Shown here in pieces: positions 17,212-27,801 of a stretch of 64,000 bases of DNA. The notes below the pieces were generated by a model. It did not search any database. It was given only the letters and a program-made list of their open reading frames with translations, and had not been told where the DNA came from. Source of the DNA: Gordonia asplenii (GTDB lineage Bacteria > Actinomycetota > Actinomycetes > Mycobacteriales > Mycobacteriaceae); assembly GCF_012933505.1 (NCBI RefSeq), contig NZ_JABBNB010000011.1:1-64000 (forward strand), given 5' to 3'. How positions within the stretch are numbered: the stretch's first letter is position 1; every line of letters begins with the position of its first letter. The translations under genes were made by a program, and so were the position numbers.

Positions 17212-17934
17212 CTCGTCTTCGAGCCTGCTCCGGTCACGTTTGAAATCAGCGGACAGGATCTTCTCATTCGCCATGTACAGCGGGTAGGAGAAGGTACGAC
17301 CGCGCCGATTGCGGATCGACGCGTCGGCTCCGGCGTCGAGGAGTGTCATGCAGATGTCGATCTGCCGTTCGGTCGCGGCGACGAACAGTGGCGTCTCGCC
17401 GCTCACCGACTCTCTGGTGTTCAGATCTACGTGTCGTTGGAGCAACAATGTGATCGCATCGCGGTTGGAATACAACGTCGCGGTGTGAAGAATGTTGCCG
17501 CCCAATCGGTCCGGCGATTCCACCAGCTTGGCGTCGTAGTCGAGAATCGCGCGCAGGGACGAAATCTTGTCACGAAGTATTGCGTACCCCGCCGGGCTGT
17601 AGTTGCCCGAGTCGCGACGCAGCGGGTCGGCGCCGGCCCGAAGCATCGCGGTCACGGCGTTCGCCCCGGAGTACTCGACGACGAAGAACAGCAGCGGAAG
17701 TCTCGACCGCCGCGGATCGTGTGTGTTGCCGACGCCGTTGAGATCGACGCCCGACGCCGCCAACGCGCGGATGCGATCGACGTCGAATCGTTCCGCGGCT
17801 TCGATCACCTGCACCTGCCGAGGATCGTCGAAGTACTCGCGCGGATCGGGACCGGTCAGGCGATTGATCAGGGAGCAGCCGGACACGACGCCCACTGCCA
17901 CGACGACGCTGAGCAAAGCGGATAACACACGCAT
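17173..17934 (-). CDS. Ankyrin-repeat lipoprotein
   Basis: The protein has 253 residues. A signal peptide ends in the lipobox VVSGC (Cys20), so the protein should be lipid-anchored outside the membrane. The rest holds four to five ankyrin repeats: [62 protein letters not shown] and [20 protein letters not shown]. Ankyrin repeats bind proteins; the partner is unknown. It is convergent with, and overlaps by 39 nt, the luciferase-like gene. An independent promoter must lie in the 107 nt between it and merR. Confidence 0.85.
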   Translation of the reverse strand: MRVLSALLSVVVAVGVVSGCSLINRLTGPDPREYFDDPRQVQVIEAAERFDVDRIRALAASGVDLNGVGNTHDPRRSRLPLLFFVVEYSGANAVTAMLRAGADPLRRDSGNYSPAGYAILRDKISSLRAILDYDAKLVESPDRLGGNILHTATLYSNRDAITLLLQRHVDLNTRESVSGETPLFVAATERQIDICMTLLDAGADASIRNRRGRTFSYPLYMANEKILSADFKRDRSRLEDELRRRGFPVETGR

Positions 17935-18004
17935 ACGTCGAACGCTAGCCGCGCGCGGCGTCGACGGGATGAGTAGTTCTGCGCAACATCCGGCACGACG
18001 GTAC

Positions 18005-18035
18005 TTGCGTTGGAGTGCACTCCAACCTCTACGGT
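18005..18035 (+). promoter_or_regulatory. MerR-type promoter with 19-bp spacer and operator palindrome
   Basis: TTGCGT (18005-18010) and TACGGT (18030-18035) are separated by exactly 19 bp. The spacer is occupied by the perfect 18-bp palindrome GTTGGAGTGCACTCCAAC (18009-18026). An overlong spacer containing the dyad is the hallmark of MerR-activated promoters. The merR ATG starts 7 nt after the -10 element, so the transcript is probably leaderless. Confidence 0.75.
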
Positions 18036-18041
18036 GGCCTC

Positions 18042-18479
18042 ATGCCCGCTGAACATCGCATCGCCGAAGTCTCCGCCCGGACCGGACTCACCCGCGACAC
18101 CCTGCGCTGGTACGAGTCTGAAGGCCTGATTCCCCCGGTTCCGCGCACGTCGGCGGGTGTACGCAGCTACGACGACGCCACGGTCCGAATGATCGAATTG
18201 TTGGTTCGTCTTCGACGCACGGGAATGTCGGTGGCCGTCATGCGCGACTTCGTGACCATGGTCGCGCAGGGCGCGCGCACCCACGGGCGCCGGATGCGGC
18301 TGCTCGAAGATCACCGTGAGGAGATCGAGTCACGGATCCGCGAATTGATCGACGACCTCGGCGCCGTGGACGACAAGATCGGCCACTATCGTCGCCTCAT
18401 CGACGCCGGGCTCGACTGTTCCGAAGATGAGATAGCCGACCCCGATGTCCTTGAGCAACAACGTCTTTCCGAAAGCTAG
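18042..18479 (+). CDS. MerR family transcriptional regulator
   Basis: The protein has 145 residues with an N-terminal MerR winged helix (HRIAEVSARTGLTRDTLRWYESEGLIPPVPRT, split here only by description), the ARTSAGVRSYDD wing and a coiled-coil dimerisation helix (about 80-120). There is no Cys-based metal site, so it is more like regulators of aldo-keto reductases than metal sensors. The gene is preceded by its own MerR-type promoter and followed after 20 nt by an aldo/keto reductase, its probable target. The ATG at 18042 fits the family start; an upstream in-frame GTG lies inside the operator. Confidence 0.9.
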   Translation: MPAEHRIAEVSARTGLTRDTLRWYESEGLIPPVPRTSAGVRSYDDATVRMIELLVRLRRTGMSVAVMRDFVTMVAQGARTHGRRMRLLEDHREEIESRIRELIDDLGAVDDKIGHYRRLIDAGLDCSEDEIADPDVLEQQRLSES

Positions 18480-18499
18480 AACAGAGAACAGGAGCACAG

Positions 18500-19507
18500 A
18501 TGCAGACCACTTCACTCGGCGACGGCCTCGTGACCTCCGCCCTCGGCTTCGGCGGCATGGGTGTCACTCATGTCTACGGAGGCACCGACGACGACGCCGC
18601 GCTCGGAGTCCTCAACGCCGCGGTCGACGCCGGCATCACCTTCATCGACACCGCGGACGTCTACGGCACACCTGCTCCCGGCGCCGACGGCCCCGCCGGA
18701 ACGAACGAGCAACTCGTCGGGCGGTTGCTCGCCGAGCGTCGTGACGAGGTGACGCTAGCGACCAAGTTCGGTATCACCGGTCGCCCGGAGAAGCCCGCCC
18801 GGGGCGATGCGGAGTATGTCCGCACGGTGCTGGACGCGTCACTGCGCAGACTCGGCACCGACGTGATCGACCTCTGGTACATGCACCGCCGCGATCCCGA
18901 CGTGCCGATCGAAGAGACCGTCGGAGCGATGGCCGACGCCGTGCAAGCGGGCAAAGTCCGTCACCTCGGGCTGTCTGAGGTCACGGCGCCCGAACTCCGT
19001 GCGGCACAGACGATTCACCCCATCGCGGCGGTGCAGAGTGAGTGGAGCCTGTGGTCGCGCGACGTCGAGGCGCATGTGATTCCCGCGTGCGCCGAACTCG
19101 GCATCGGATTCGTGCCGTACTCGCCGCTCGGGCGGGGCTTCTTGACCGGCACGCTGACCCGCGAGCAGGTGGCGTCGGACATCCGCGGCCGCACGTCGCG
19201 GATGGGCGACAACTGGGACGCCAATCAACGGGCACTCGCTATCGTCGGCGACGTCGCGAATCGCCTCGGCGCCACCAATGCGCAGGTGGCGCTGGCCTGG
19301 CTGTACGCGGCGGGTCGTCGCGCCGGACTCGCGACCGTCCCCATCCCGGGAACGCGAAATCCCGCGCGGATCGTCGAGAACGCGGCTGCCGTCGACCTCC
19401 TGCTCGACGACGACGCGATCGCCGACCTCGACACCGTCGCCGACGCCGTCGCGGGCACCCGCAACATCGCCGCCGACCCCACGTGGATCTCCGCGGGACG
19501 AGAGTGA
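18500..19507 (+). CDS. Aldo/keto reductase
   Basis: The protein has 335 residues, a (beta/alpha)8 aldo/keto reductase with the catalytic tetrad Asp50, Tyr55, Lys89 and His129 (FIDTADVYG, LATKFG, LWYMHR) and the C-terminal NADPH-binding segment VPIPGTRNPARIVENAAA. It reduces aldehydes or ketones to alcohols. AGGAG precedes the ATG by 5 nt. It is cotranscribed with the MerR regulator, suggesting induction by a reactive carbonyl or drug-like compound; that is inferred. Confidence 0.92.
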   Translation: MQTTSLGDGLVTSALGFGGMGVTHVYGGTDDDAALGVLNAAVDAGITFIDTADVYGTPAPGADGPAGTNEQLVGRLLAERRDEVTLATKFGITGRPEKPARGDAEYVRTVLDASLRRLGTDVIDLWYMHRRDPDVPIEETVGAMADAVQAGKVRHLGLSEVTAPELRAAQTIHPIAAVQSEWSLWSRDVEAHVIPACAELGIGFVPYSPLGRGFLTGTLTREQVASDIRGRTSRMGDNWDANQRALAIVGDVANRLGATNAQVALAWLYAAGRRAGLATVPIPGTRNPARIVENAAAVDLLLDDDAIADLDTVADAVAGTRNIAADPTWISAGRE

Positions 19508-19543
19508 GGCGAGCGGAGCGTCATCCCGCGGCCCCTTCCCGCC

Positions 19544-19765
19544 GGTTGAGCGAGCGCAGCGAGTCGAAACCTATGGTGAGCCGAATTGCCAACTGTTTCA
19601 AGGCATTCTGCGGGCAGGCAACGTCGTCTTGCGAGGTTTCGACACGGGCTTTCGCTAGCGCTCCAGCCCGGCTCAACCAGCGGAGAGGCTCAACCGGCGG
19701 GAAGGCGCTCGCTCAACCAGCGGAGAAGGCCCGCAGGCAGCAAATCCCGACTCAACCAACAGGGT
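19544..19765. repeat. Dispersed-repeat cluster after the aldo/keto reductase
   Basis: The 272-nt gap 19508-19779 holds one short unit at 19544-19571 (+) ending GAGCGCAGCGAGTCGAAACC, one long reverse unit at 19635-19678 with a GCTAGCG centre, and then three half-units (CTCAACCGGCGG-like) at roughly 19687-19765. No gene is evident. Confidence 0.75.
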
Positions 19766-19779
19766 GAACAGCCCACTGC

Positions 19780-20520
19780 TCAAGCGGCCCACTGGGCGAT
19801 CACTGTCACCGACCCCGGCGCGATCTCGGTGAACCCCGCGTCGCGTACGGCGATCGCCGATCCGCGGCGGTCGCCTTCGAGCAACGCTGCCCACCGGTCC
19901 TCGTCTGCGGCGCACACGTCGATCGGGCACCCGGCGTCGAACCACGCCCGCGCCTCATCGCGCGACATCAGTGCGACGCCGAGCATCGACCCGTGCCCCA
20001 CCTGTGCGGCGACCTTTCCGACCGTCATCTCCAGCGTCGGATTGATCCACAGCACCAGGGTTCCCACGGCACCAGACGGAGCCGACGGCAGTTCGCCGTC
20101 GACGTCGGTGCCGCCGATCTGCAGCCGTCTGACTCGTGCGTCGACGCCGCCGACGCGGCCGGGCACGAAAGCACGTGCCTGCGCGTCGCCGTGGGACGCG
20201 GTGACGCCCCAAACCTCTTGTGCCGCTTGCCAATGCGCCCCGCGGGCGCGTCGTGCGATCTTGCGGATGCGGGCGTCGCACCAGGCATCCATCGGCGCGG
20301 CCCACGGGCCGTCGGCTCCGGCTCGGTCGTCGAGGCACAGCAACGCCACCGCCCGTGCCGCGGCGATCAGCAGATCCGTACGATCCGGCGGATCGGCCTT
20401 CTCGATACGCAGCGCCACCTGCATGGCGAGCACGTCGGCCGGGTCGTCGGCGTCGACCGGCACCCTGGCGTCGTCGATGTAGTCGTGCAGACGACGCCAA
20501 TCGTCGTCGAATGCGGTCAA
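19780..20520 (-). CDS. Peptidyl-tRNA hydrolase II (Pth2)-like domain protein
   Basis: The protein has 246 residues. The C-terminal half carries the Pth2 pattern (GTLVLWINPTLEMTVGKVAAQ then VGHGSMLGV), where Pth2 enzymes place the catalytic Lys, Gln and His region; the N-terminal half is a helical extension of unknown role. Pth2 cleaves peptide from peptidyl-tRNA; actinobacteria also have the main Pth, so this copy may be auxiliary. It starts at TTG (20518-20520) with GAAGGG upstream, directly after the stop of the DUF4190 gene, with which it is probably cotranscribed. Confidence 0.75.
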   Translation of the reverse strand: MTAFDDDWRRLHDYIDDARVPVDADDPADVLAMQVALRIEKADPPDRTDLLIAAARAVALLCLDDRAGADGPWAAPMDAWCDARIRKIARRARGAHWQAAQEVWGVTASHGDAQARAFVPGRVGGVDARVRRLQIGGTDVDGELPSAPSGAVGTLVLWINPTLEMTVGKVAAQVGHGSMLGVALMSRDEARAWFDAGCPIDVCAADEDRWAALLEGDRRGSAIAVRDAGFTEIAPGSVTVIAQWAA

Positions 20521-20521
20521 G

Positions 20522-21289
20522 CTAGTTACCCTTCAGCGACGACGTACGTGCGGTGCTGACGGTGGCCACGCAGACGATGGTGCGGTCGCCTTCTGCCCAG
20601 GTCCGGGGCAGCGGGTAGACGTACTTCACGTCAATGGCCGGATCACTGTACGAGGCCGGCGAATAGGTCTTGAGTTTCTCGACGCACTGATTTCCCAGCC
20701 GCTCCATCTCGGAGTCACTCGGCAGAGTCGTCTCGGTGGTGGTGAACTTGTCGAAGACTTCCGCATGATGGGCACTGCTACACGCGACGATGTCGGGATC
20801 GCCGACGGTAGACGCACCGGAGGAATCACGTGCGGACAGATCGAGCGACGAAATGCAGTCCCCGATCGAGACTTTGGCGCTGAAGACATCAATCGTCGAC
20901 GTCGTCGGAGCGGTGATCGTATTGCTGGTCGAGGAAGCGTTGAACACCGCCGACAGCCCGACGACGACCAGTCCCACCACAACCCAGCCGACACTGATCC
21001 AGATCGCGGCCAGCGCAAGACCCCGCCCCGGCTGTCCCCGACGTCTGCACTGCCCGGCCGCGACGATGCCCAGGATCAGCGGAAGAAACACCAGAGCCGG
21101 AATCAGACTCAACACGAACGCGGCGATCGCGAGCCCGTTGGTCGACTGCGGGCGCGCCGGTCCCGGGTACCCGTACGGAGCCGTCGGCGGCTGGGCGCCA
21201 GGATAGGGCGCGGGATATCCCGGCTGTTGATACGGTCCCTGCGGGTACGGCCCCGCAGGCTGATTCCACCCGGGCGGCGGTTGCGTCAT
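20522..21289 (-). CDS. DUF4190 and septum-formation-like domain membrane protein
   Basis: The protein has 255 residues. A Pro/Gly/Tyr-rich cytoplasmic N-terminus (1-47) is followed by two membrane helices in a DUF4190-like unit (about 50-75 and 90-115), then a Ser/Thr linker and an extracellular domain with CxS...C pattern (IGDCISSLD, IVACSSAHHAEVFDKF, CVEKL, CVATV). Four Cys could form two disulfides. This layout is common in actinobacterial surface proteins of unknown function. It lies between serB2 and the Pth2-like gene on the same strand. Confidence 0.8.
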   Translation of the reverse strand: MTQPPPGWNQPAGPYPQGPYQQPGYPAPYPGAQPPTAPYGYPGPARPQSTNGLAIAAFVLSLIPALVFLPLILGIVAAGQCRRRGQPGRGLALAAIWISVGWVVVGLVVVGLSAVFNASSTSNTITAPTTSTIDVFSAKVSIGDCISSLDLSARDSSGASTVGDPDIVACSSAHHAEVFDKFTTTETTLPSDSEMERLGNQCVEKLKTYSPASYSDPAIDVKYVYPLPRTWAEGDRTIVCVATVSTARTSSLKGN

Positions 21290-21296
21290 CAGAACC

Positions 21297-22565
<1,269 letters not shown>

Positions 22566-24266
22566 CTAGTGCCCGCCACCCGGCCCAACGTGTGCTTCGG
22601 CGCGCATTCGCTCGATCATGTGCGGGTAGTGCAACTCGAACGCGGGACGCTCCGAACGGATGCGGGGCAGCTCGGTGAAGTTGTGACGCGGCGGCGGGCA
22701 ACTGGTGGCCCATTCGAGCGAGTTGCCGAAGCCCCACGGGTCGTCGACGGTCACGACCTCGCCGTAGCGGTAGCTGCGGAAGACGTTCCACAGGAACGGC
22801 AGGGTGGACAGGCCGAGGATGAACGCACCGACGGTCGACACCATGTTCAGCGTGGTGAAGCCGTCCGACGGGAGGTAGTCGGCGTAGCGGCGCGGCATGC
22901 CCTCGTTACCCAGCCAGTGCTGCACCAGGAAGGTGGTGTGGAAACCGATGAAGGTCAGCCAGAAGTGCACCTTGCCGAGCTTCTCGTCGAGCATGCGGCC
23001 GGTCATCTTCGGGAACCAGAAATAGATGCCCGAGTAGGTGGCGAACACGATGGTGCCGAAGAGCACGTAGTGGAAGTGCGCGACGACGAAGTACGAGTCG
23101 GACAGGTGGAAGTCGAGCGGCGGGCTGGCGAGCAGGACGCCGGTGAGGCCACCGAAGAGGAACGTCACGATGAAGCCGACCGCGAACAACATCGGTGATT
23201 CGAAGGTCAGATGCCCCTTCCACATCGTGCCGATCCAGTTGAAGAACTTCACACCGGTCGGCACCGCGATGAGGAATGTCATGAACGAGAAGAACGGCAG
23301 CAGCACGGCGCCGGTGACGTACATGTGGTGCGCCCAGACCGCGACCGACAGCGCGGCGATGGAGATGGTCGCGTAGACGAGGCCGTTGTAGCCGAAAATC
23401 GGTTTGCGGCTGAACACCGGGAACACTTCGGACACGATGCCGAAGAACGGCAGGGCGATGATGTACACCTCGGGGTGTCCGAAGAACCAGAACAGGTGCT
23501 GCCAGAGCAGGACGCCGCCGTTGGCCGGGTCGTACAGGTGAGCACCGAACTGGCGATCGACCTCGAGGCCCATCAGGGCGGCGGTGAGCAGCGGGAACGC
23601 GAGCAGGATCAGCAGCGAGGTGATCAGGATGTTCCACGTGAAGATCGGCATGCGGAACATGGTCATGCCGGGGGCGCGCAGGCAGATCACGGTGGTCACC
23701 ATGTTGACGCCACCGAGGATGGTGCCCAGACCCGAGACGGCCAGGCCCATGATCCACAGGTCGCCGCCGACGCCGGGCGAGTGGATCGCGTCGGTGAGCG
23801 GAGTGTAGGCGGTCCAGCCGAAGTCGGCGGCGCCGCCGGGGGTGAGGAAGCCGGAGACGGCGATCGACGAGCCCAGCACGAACAGCCAGAATCCGAAGGC
23901 GTTCAAGCGCGGGAAGGCGACGTCGGGCGAGCCGATCTGCAGCGGCAGCACGAAGTTCGCGAAGCCGATGACGATCGGCGTCGCGTACATCAGCAGCATG
24001 ACCGTGCCGTGCATGGTGAACAACTGGTTGAACTGCTCGGTCGAGAGGAACTGCATGCCCGGATGTGCGAGCTCGCCGCGCATCAGCAGCGCCATCAGGC
24101 CGCCGATGAGGAAGAACGCGAAACACGCGACGATGTACATCATGCCGATCAGCTTGTGATCGGTCGTGGTCAGCAGCTTATAGAGGAAGGACCCCTTGGG
24201 CTGGTAGCGCTCGGGGAACGGGCGCTCCACTGCCACCTTTGGGGTGGGCTGGTCTACCGCAGTCAA
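22566..24266 (-). CDS. ctaD: Cytochrome c oxidase subunit I (aa3 type)
   Basis: The protein has 566 residues with twelve membrane helices. Conserved signatures include TTDHKLIG at the start, [10 protein letters not shown] for low-spin haem binding, [15 protein letters not shown] with the Cu-B His and cross-linked Tyr, [11 protein letters not shown] and [11 protein letters not shown]. It is the catalytic subunit of the terminal oxidase that reduces O2 and pumps protons. The translated start is most likely TTG at 24264-24266: AGGAGG sits 5 nt before it, and [10 protein letters not shown] then matches the family. Earlier in-frame starts would add a Cys-rich, unconserved leader. Confidence 0.95.
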   Translation of the reverse strand: MTAVDQPTPKVAVERPFPERYQPKGSFLYKLLTTTDHKLIGMMYIVACFAFFLIGGLMALLMRGELAHPGMQFLSTEQFNQLFTMHGTVMLLMYATPIVIGFANFVLPLQIGSPDVAFPRLNAFGFWLFVLGSSIAVSGFLTPGGAADFGWTAYTPLTDAIHSPGVGGDLWIMGLAVSGLGTILGGVNMVTTVICLRAPGMTMFRMPIFTWNILITSLLILLAFPLLTAALMGLEVDRQFGAHLYDPANGGVLLWQHLFWFFGHPEVYIIALPFFGIVSEVFPVFSRKPIFGYNGLVYATISIAALSVAVWAHHMYVTGAVLLPFFSFMTFLIAVPTGVKFFNWIGTMWKGHLTFESPMLFAVGFIVTFLFGGLTGVLLASPPLDFHLSDSYFVVAHFHYVLFGTIVFATYSGIYFWFPKMTGRMLDEKLGKVHFWLTFIGFHTTFLVQHWLGNEGMPRRYADYLPSDGFTTLNMVSTVGAFILGLSTLPFLWNVFRSYRYGEVVTVDDPWGFGNSLEWATSCPPPRHNFTELPRIRSERPAFELHYPHMIERMRAEAHVGPGGGH

Positions 24267-24581
24267 CACATCCTCCTGAAGTTCACAAATCCCAGTATCG
24301 AACTTGCTGGTGCACCCTGTGGCGCACGCGTTTTCGTCCGCTGGGGACTTCGACTCGCACACGGACAGGCCACACCCGATGAGATGATCCTAAACCCTTC
24401 CTGAGGACAAAGCGGAGCGGGTCCTACGAACTGTCGTAATTGATTCTGGATTGAGCTGTTTTGCCCGGTCGCGGGCATCGGACCGACGTCGCGCGACGCG
24501 CCGGTCCCCGCGACGTCGTGCATCCGGCCGCCGCAAGCGCGCGTCGACGGCCCGCCCGACGCCGGGTGCTAGCGTGATCGA
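24267..24581. promoter_or_regulatory. Divergent promoter region between ctaD and fecB
   Basis: The 315-nt gap carries the ctaD leader on the minus strand and the fecB promoter on the plus strand. TAGCGT (24570-24575) ends 6 nt before the fecB GTG, which suggests a leaderless transcript. GGACCG...CGGTCC arms at about 24480-24516 could pair around a GC-rich loop. No small gene is evident. Confidence 0.45.
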
Positions 24582-25610
24582 GTGCTGCGCAAACCGTCTC
24601 CTCGCCGTTTCACCGCGGCCCGTTCGCCCCGCCGAGTCGTGGTCGGCACCGCACTCGCCGGCGTCGTCGCGATGGGGGTATTGAGTGGCTGCAGCGAAGA
24701 TCCCCCGCTGACGACGCCCGACGGCAAACTGATCTCGACGTCGACGACACGCATCGCGGAGGTCAATGTCGTATCCGCCGACCGGGACTACGCGCGCACC
24801 TGCCTCGCGCCGACCGCAACGGATCCGGGCAAGCCCGACGTCGCGCGGATCGTCGTGACCGATCCGGCCCTGCTCGACGCCGTGTGCGGCCTGGGCATCG
24901 GGCCGAAAGTCGTCGCCGTGACGGCCGACGCCGCAACGATCCCCAAATATCTAGGACCTCAACTCGGCAGCGTGCCCACCATCGGCTCCTCCCCCGACGC
25001 CGCGGCGGTGGCCACCGCCAAACCCGACGTCGTACTGACCACCCCGGCGACGGCCGCGTCGGCGAAGGCCTTCGGCGGCGCCAAGACCGAAACCATCGCG
25101 CCCGGCACCTGGCAGGAACAGTTCCAATCCGTCGCGACGGCACTCGGCCGCACCCAGGCAGGTAAGACCCTGCTCGACGAGTTCGCCACCGAGACGGCCA
25201 AGACCGGCAAACGAATGGACGCCTCGCACGACGAGGTTTCGCTCGTCCGATTCGGCGCCGACTCGGAAATGGTCGCGGGCACTGCGTCGTTCGGGGGGCA
25301 GATCCTGTCGATGGTCGGAGCCCAGCGACCCGTCAGTCAACGGCAACCGCAGCAGACGACGCTCACCGATTCGACGTTCAAGAACGCTGACGCCGACCTC
25401 ATCCTGGTCAGTTTCCAAGGCGCCGACGGCCTGGCTCACGGCAAAGAAGTGCTGTTGTCGGATCGCTGGCTGGACATGGGCGCCCCGACCTGGAAACGCG
25501 TGCTGATCGTCAACGACGACATCTGGTACAACTCGTCGGGCCTGGCCGCCGGCTGGCTGGTGCTCAATGACATCAAGGGTTCGCTCGACGGCAACTCCGC
25601 GCCGTTCTGA
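24582..25610 (+). CDS. fecB: Iron-siderophore-type ABC transporter substrate-binding lipoprotein
   Basis: The protein has 342 residues with a lipobox LSGC (Cys37) and a periplasmic-binding fold of the FecB/TroA type: ARIVVTDPALLDAVCGLGIGPKVVAVT, KPDVVLTTPATAAS and FKNADADLILVSFQG. It should capture a ferric siderophore or related ligand for an ABC importer whose permease is not in the window. Divergence from ctaD matches Rv3044 in M. tuberculosis, so the name rests on both sequence and synteny. The start is the GTG right after a TAGCGT -10 element. Confidence 0.85.
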   Translation: MLRKPSPRRFTAARSPRRVVVGTALAGVVAMGVLSGCSEDPPLTTPDGKLISTSTTRIAEVNVVSADRDYARTCLAPTATDPGKPDVARIVVTDPALLDAVCGLGIGPKVVAVTADAATIPKYLGPQLGSVPTIGSSPDAAAVATAKPDVVLTTPATAASAKAFGGAKTETIAPGTWQEQFQSVATALGRTQAGKTLLDEFATETAKTGKRMDASHDEVSLVRFGADSEMVAGTASFGGQILSMVGAQRPVSQRQPQQTTLTDSTFKNADADLILVSFQGADGLAHGKEVLLSDRWLDMGAPTWKRVLIVNDDIWYNSSGLAAGWLVLNDIKGSLDGNSAPF

Positions 25611-25622
25611 GTCCGGACCGGC

Positions 25623-26297
25623 ATGCGCATTCTCGTCGTCGACGACGACGTCAACGGAGCCGAAACCCTGCGGCGCATGCTCGTCGCCCAGGGTGGCGTC
25701 GTGCAGGTCGCGCACGACGGCGACGCCGGTTTCGAGTTGGCGGTCAGTGAACCGTGGGATGCGATCGTCCTCGACATCATGATGCCGGGCCGCAACGGTT
25801 ACGAGGTGGTACGCGATCTGCGCCGCAGCGAAGTATGGGCGCCGGTGCTGATGCTCACCGCCAAGGACGGCGACTACGACCAGATCGACGCCTTCGACTT
25901 CGGCGCCGACGACTATCTGATCAAGCCGTTCTCCTTCGACGTCCTCTCCGCGCGCCTGCGGGCCCTGGTCCGCCGCGGTGCCCCGGCTCGGCCGGCCACG
26001 TTGGTCTGCGACGACCTCACACTCGACCCCGGCGCGCGCACCGCCCGCCGCGGCGACACCGAATTATCTTTGACGCCAAGGGAATTCGGCATCCTTGAAA
26101 TGCTGCTCCGGCACGTCGACCAAGCTGTCAGCAAGGCCGAGATCATGCGATCGGTCTGGGACGTCAACTACGAGGGCGACGAGAACGTCGTCGAGGTGTA
26201 CGTGAGCTACCTGCGTCGCAAGGTCGATACTCCCTTCGGCCGCAACACGATTCAGACCGTGCGCGGCGCGGGCTACCGGGCGACGTCGGGGTCGTAG
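25623..26297 (+). CDS. OmpR-family response regulator
   Basis: The protein has 224 residues. The receiver domain (1-115) has the acidic pair in VVDDDV, phospho-acceptor Asp51 in IVLDIMMPG, Thr in LMLTAKD and Lys in LIKPFSFDVL. The winged helix (about 125-222) has LTPREFGILEMLLRH and VYVSYLRRKVDTPFGRNTIQTVRGAGYR. It should be phosphorylated by the sensor kinase encoded head-on downstream. It starts 12 nt after fecB and may be cotranscribed with it. Confidence 0.9.
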   Translation: MRILVVDDDVNGAETLRRMLVAQGGVVQVAHDGDAGFELAVSEPWDAIVLDIMMPGRNGYEVVRDLRRSEVWAPVLMLTAKDGDYDQIDAFDFGADDYLIKPFSFDVLSARLRALVRRGAPARPATLVCDDLTLDPGARTARRGDTELSLTPREFGILEMLLRHVDQAVSKAEIMRSVWDVNYEGDENVVEVYVSYLRRKVDTPFGRNTIQTVRGAGYRATSGS

Positions 26298-26332
26298 CCG
26301 GTCCGGTGACCCGACGTCGCCATCGGCCGCGC

Positions 26333-27724
26333 TCAGTCCTGCGAGTCGATCGGCAACTCGATCGTGACCTGGGCGCCGCCGCCAGGGGCGTCGCCGATCC
26401 GGATGTCGCCACGGTGCGCGCGCGTGATCTCGGCGACGATCGCGAGCCCCAGCCCGGCGCCGCTTCCACGCCGGGTACGCGATCCGTCGAGCCGGACGAA
26501 TCGCTCCAGGACGCGCTGCTTGTCGGCGTCGGAGATGCCCCCGCCGTCGTCGGCGACGGTGAGCTGCGCGGTGACACCGTCGGAGATGAGCCCCAGCTCG
26601 ATCGACGAATGTGCGTGTCGCACAGCGTTGTCCACGACGTTGCGAATCGCGCGGATGAGCATGTCCCGGCTTCCGCGGACACGTACCGGCTCGAGGTCGG
26701 CGGTGACCTTCACCTGGCCGAGCGCCGCGACGCGCACCGCTTCGTCGGTGAGCAACTCGTCGAGGTCGACGTCGCCGAGGTCGACCGACAGTCCCGCCTC
26801 GTCGGCGCGGGCGAGCAGCAAGAGGTCTTCGGTCATCCGTTGCAAGCGCATCGCCTCCGGGTAGAGGATGTCGCTGACGGTGTCGGCGTCCATTCCCTCA
26901 CCGGTGACCCGCGAGAGGTCGGCCAGCCCGACGATCGTGACCAGCGGGCTGCGCAACTCGTGCGACGCGTCGCCGACGAACTGCAGCTGTCGTTGCCGCG
27001 ACGAATCGATCTGCGCGAGAAGGTCGTTCATCGTCGTCGCCAGCGTGGCGATTTCATCGTCGGTGTCTGGTATCGCCACCCGGCCGACGGATTTGCGGTG
27101 CGACATCTCGGCGACGCCGGACCGGATATGCTCCACCGGCGCCAACGCCCGCCCGACGACGAAATAGGTGGCCATCGCGAGAATGAGCAGCAGGATCGGG
27201 AAGACGAGCGACAACACGAGCGCCACCGTGAGCACCACGTCGTGGATGGGATTCTCTTGTGCGCCGACGACGATCGTGAGCGCCTGGCCGCGGACCCGGA
27301 CACCCATCATCGACACGCGATAGTCGGCTCCGTCCGCGTCGGTCACACCCTCGACGGTCTTGCGGACGCCCGGCTGCAGCGGTGGCACCAGCGCGTGCCT
27401 GTCCCCGTGCCGGCTCGTCCGCAGGACGTTGCCCCCGGCGTCGAGGATCTGCGTGACGTCGACGTCACCGGTGGCGCTGAGGAGTTCGGCGTCGAGGCCC
27501 CCGACGTCGTCGGAGGCGATCGAGTCGGCGATCAGCGCGGCTCGCGCCGACGTCGCGGCGTCCGACGCCGACTTCAGCGAGTTGTTGAGGACGAGCAGCA
27601 CGATGGCGGCGGCGATGATCAGCGCGATCGCGAGCAGTCCGGTAGCGAGCAGGGTCAGGCGGACGCGCATGTGTCGGCGCTGCCTGCCGAGCCATCGGAC
27701 CGCCTGGCGCAGTTGGGTCAGCAC
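26333..27724 (-). CDS. Sensor histidine kinase, convergent with its likely response regulator
   Basis: The protein has 463 residues. Two membrane helices (about 22-48 and 162-190) flank an extracytoplasmic sensor domain; a HAMP segment follows (VGRALAPVEHIRSGV), then the phospho-acceptor His255 in GDASHELRSPL and the ATPase domain with NVVDNAVRHA, DDGGGISDADK and GSGAGLGLAI. It should autophosphorylate and pass phosphate to the OmpR regulator, whose gene ends 35 nt away on the opposite strand. Most such pairs are cotranscribed, so this tail-to-tail order is unusual. The signal is unknown. Confidence 0.9.
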   Translation of the reverse strand: MLTQLRQAVRWLGRQRRHMRVRLTLLATGLLAIALIIAAAIVLLVLNNSLKSASDAATSARAALIADSIASDDVGGLDAELLSATGDVDVTQILDAGGNVLRTSRHGDRHALVPPLQPGVRKTVEGVTDADGADYRVSMMGVRVRGQALTIVVGAQENPIHDVVLTVALVLSLVFPILLLILAMATYFVVGRALAPVEHIRSGVAEMSHRKSVGRVAIPDTDDEIATLATTMNDLLAQIDSSRQRQLQFVGDASHELRSPLVTIVGLADLSRVTGEGMDADTVSDILYPEAMRLQRMTEDLLLLARADEAGLSVDLGDVDLDELLTDEAVRVAALGQVKVTADLEPVRVRGSRDMLIRAIRNVVDNAVRHAHSSIELGLISDGVTAQLTVADDGGGISDADKQRVLERFVRLDGSRTRRGSGAGLGLAIVAEITRAHRGDIRIGDAPGGGAQVTIELPIDSQD

Positions 27725-27801
27725 GTGTGCAGCCTAGCCGTGCACCGGGGCGCCACGATGGACTCAGCATCCCCTAAGCCGGTCACCGTCACCGTTGGAT
27801 C

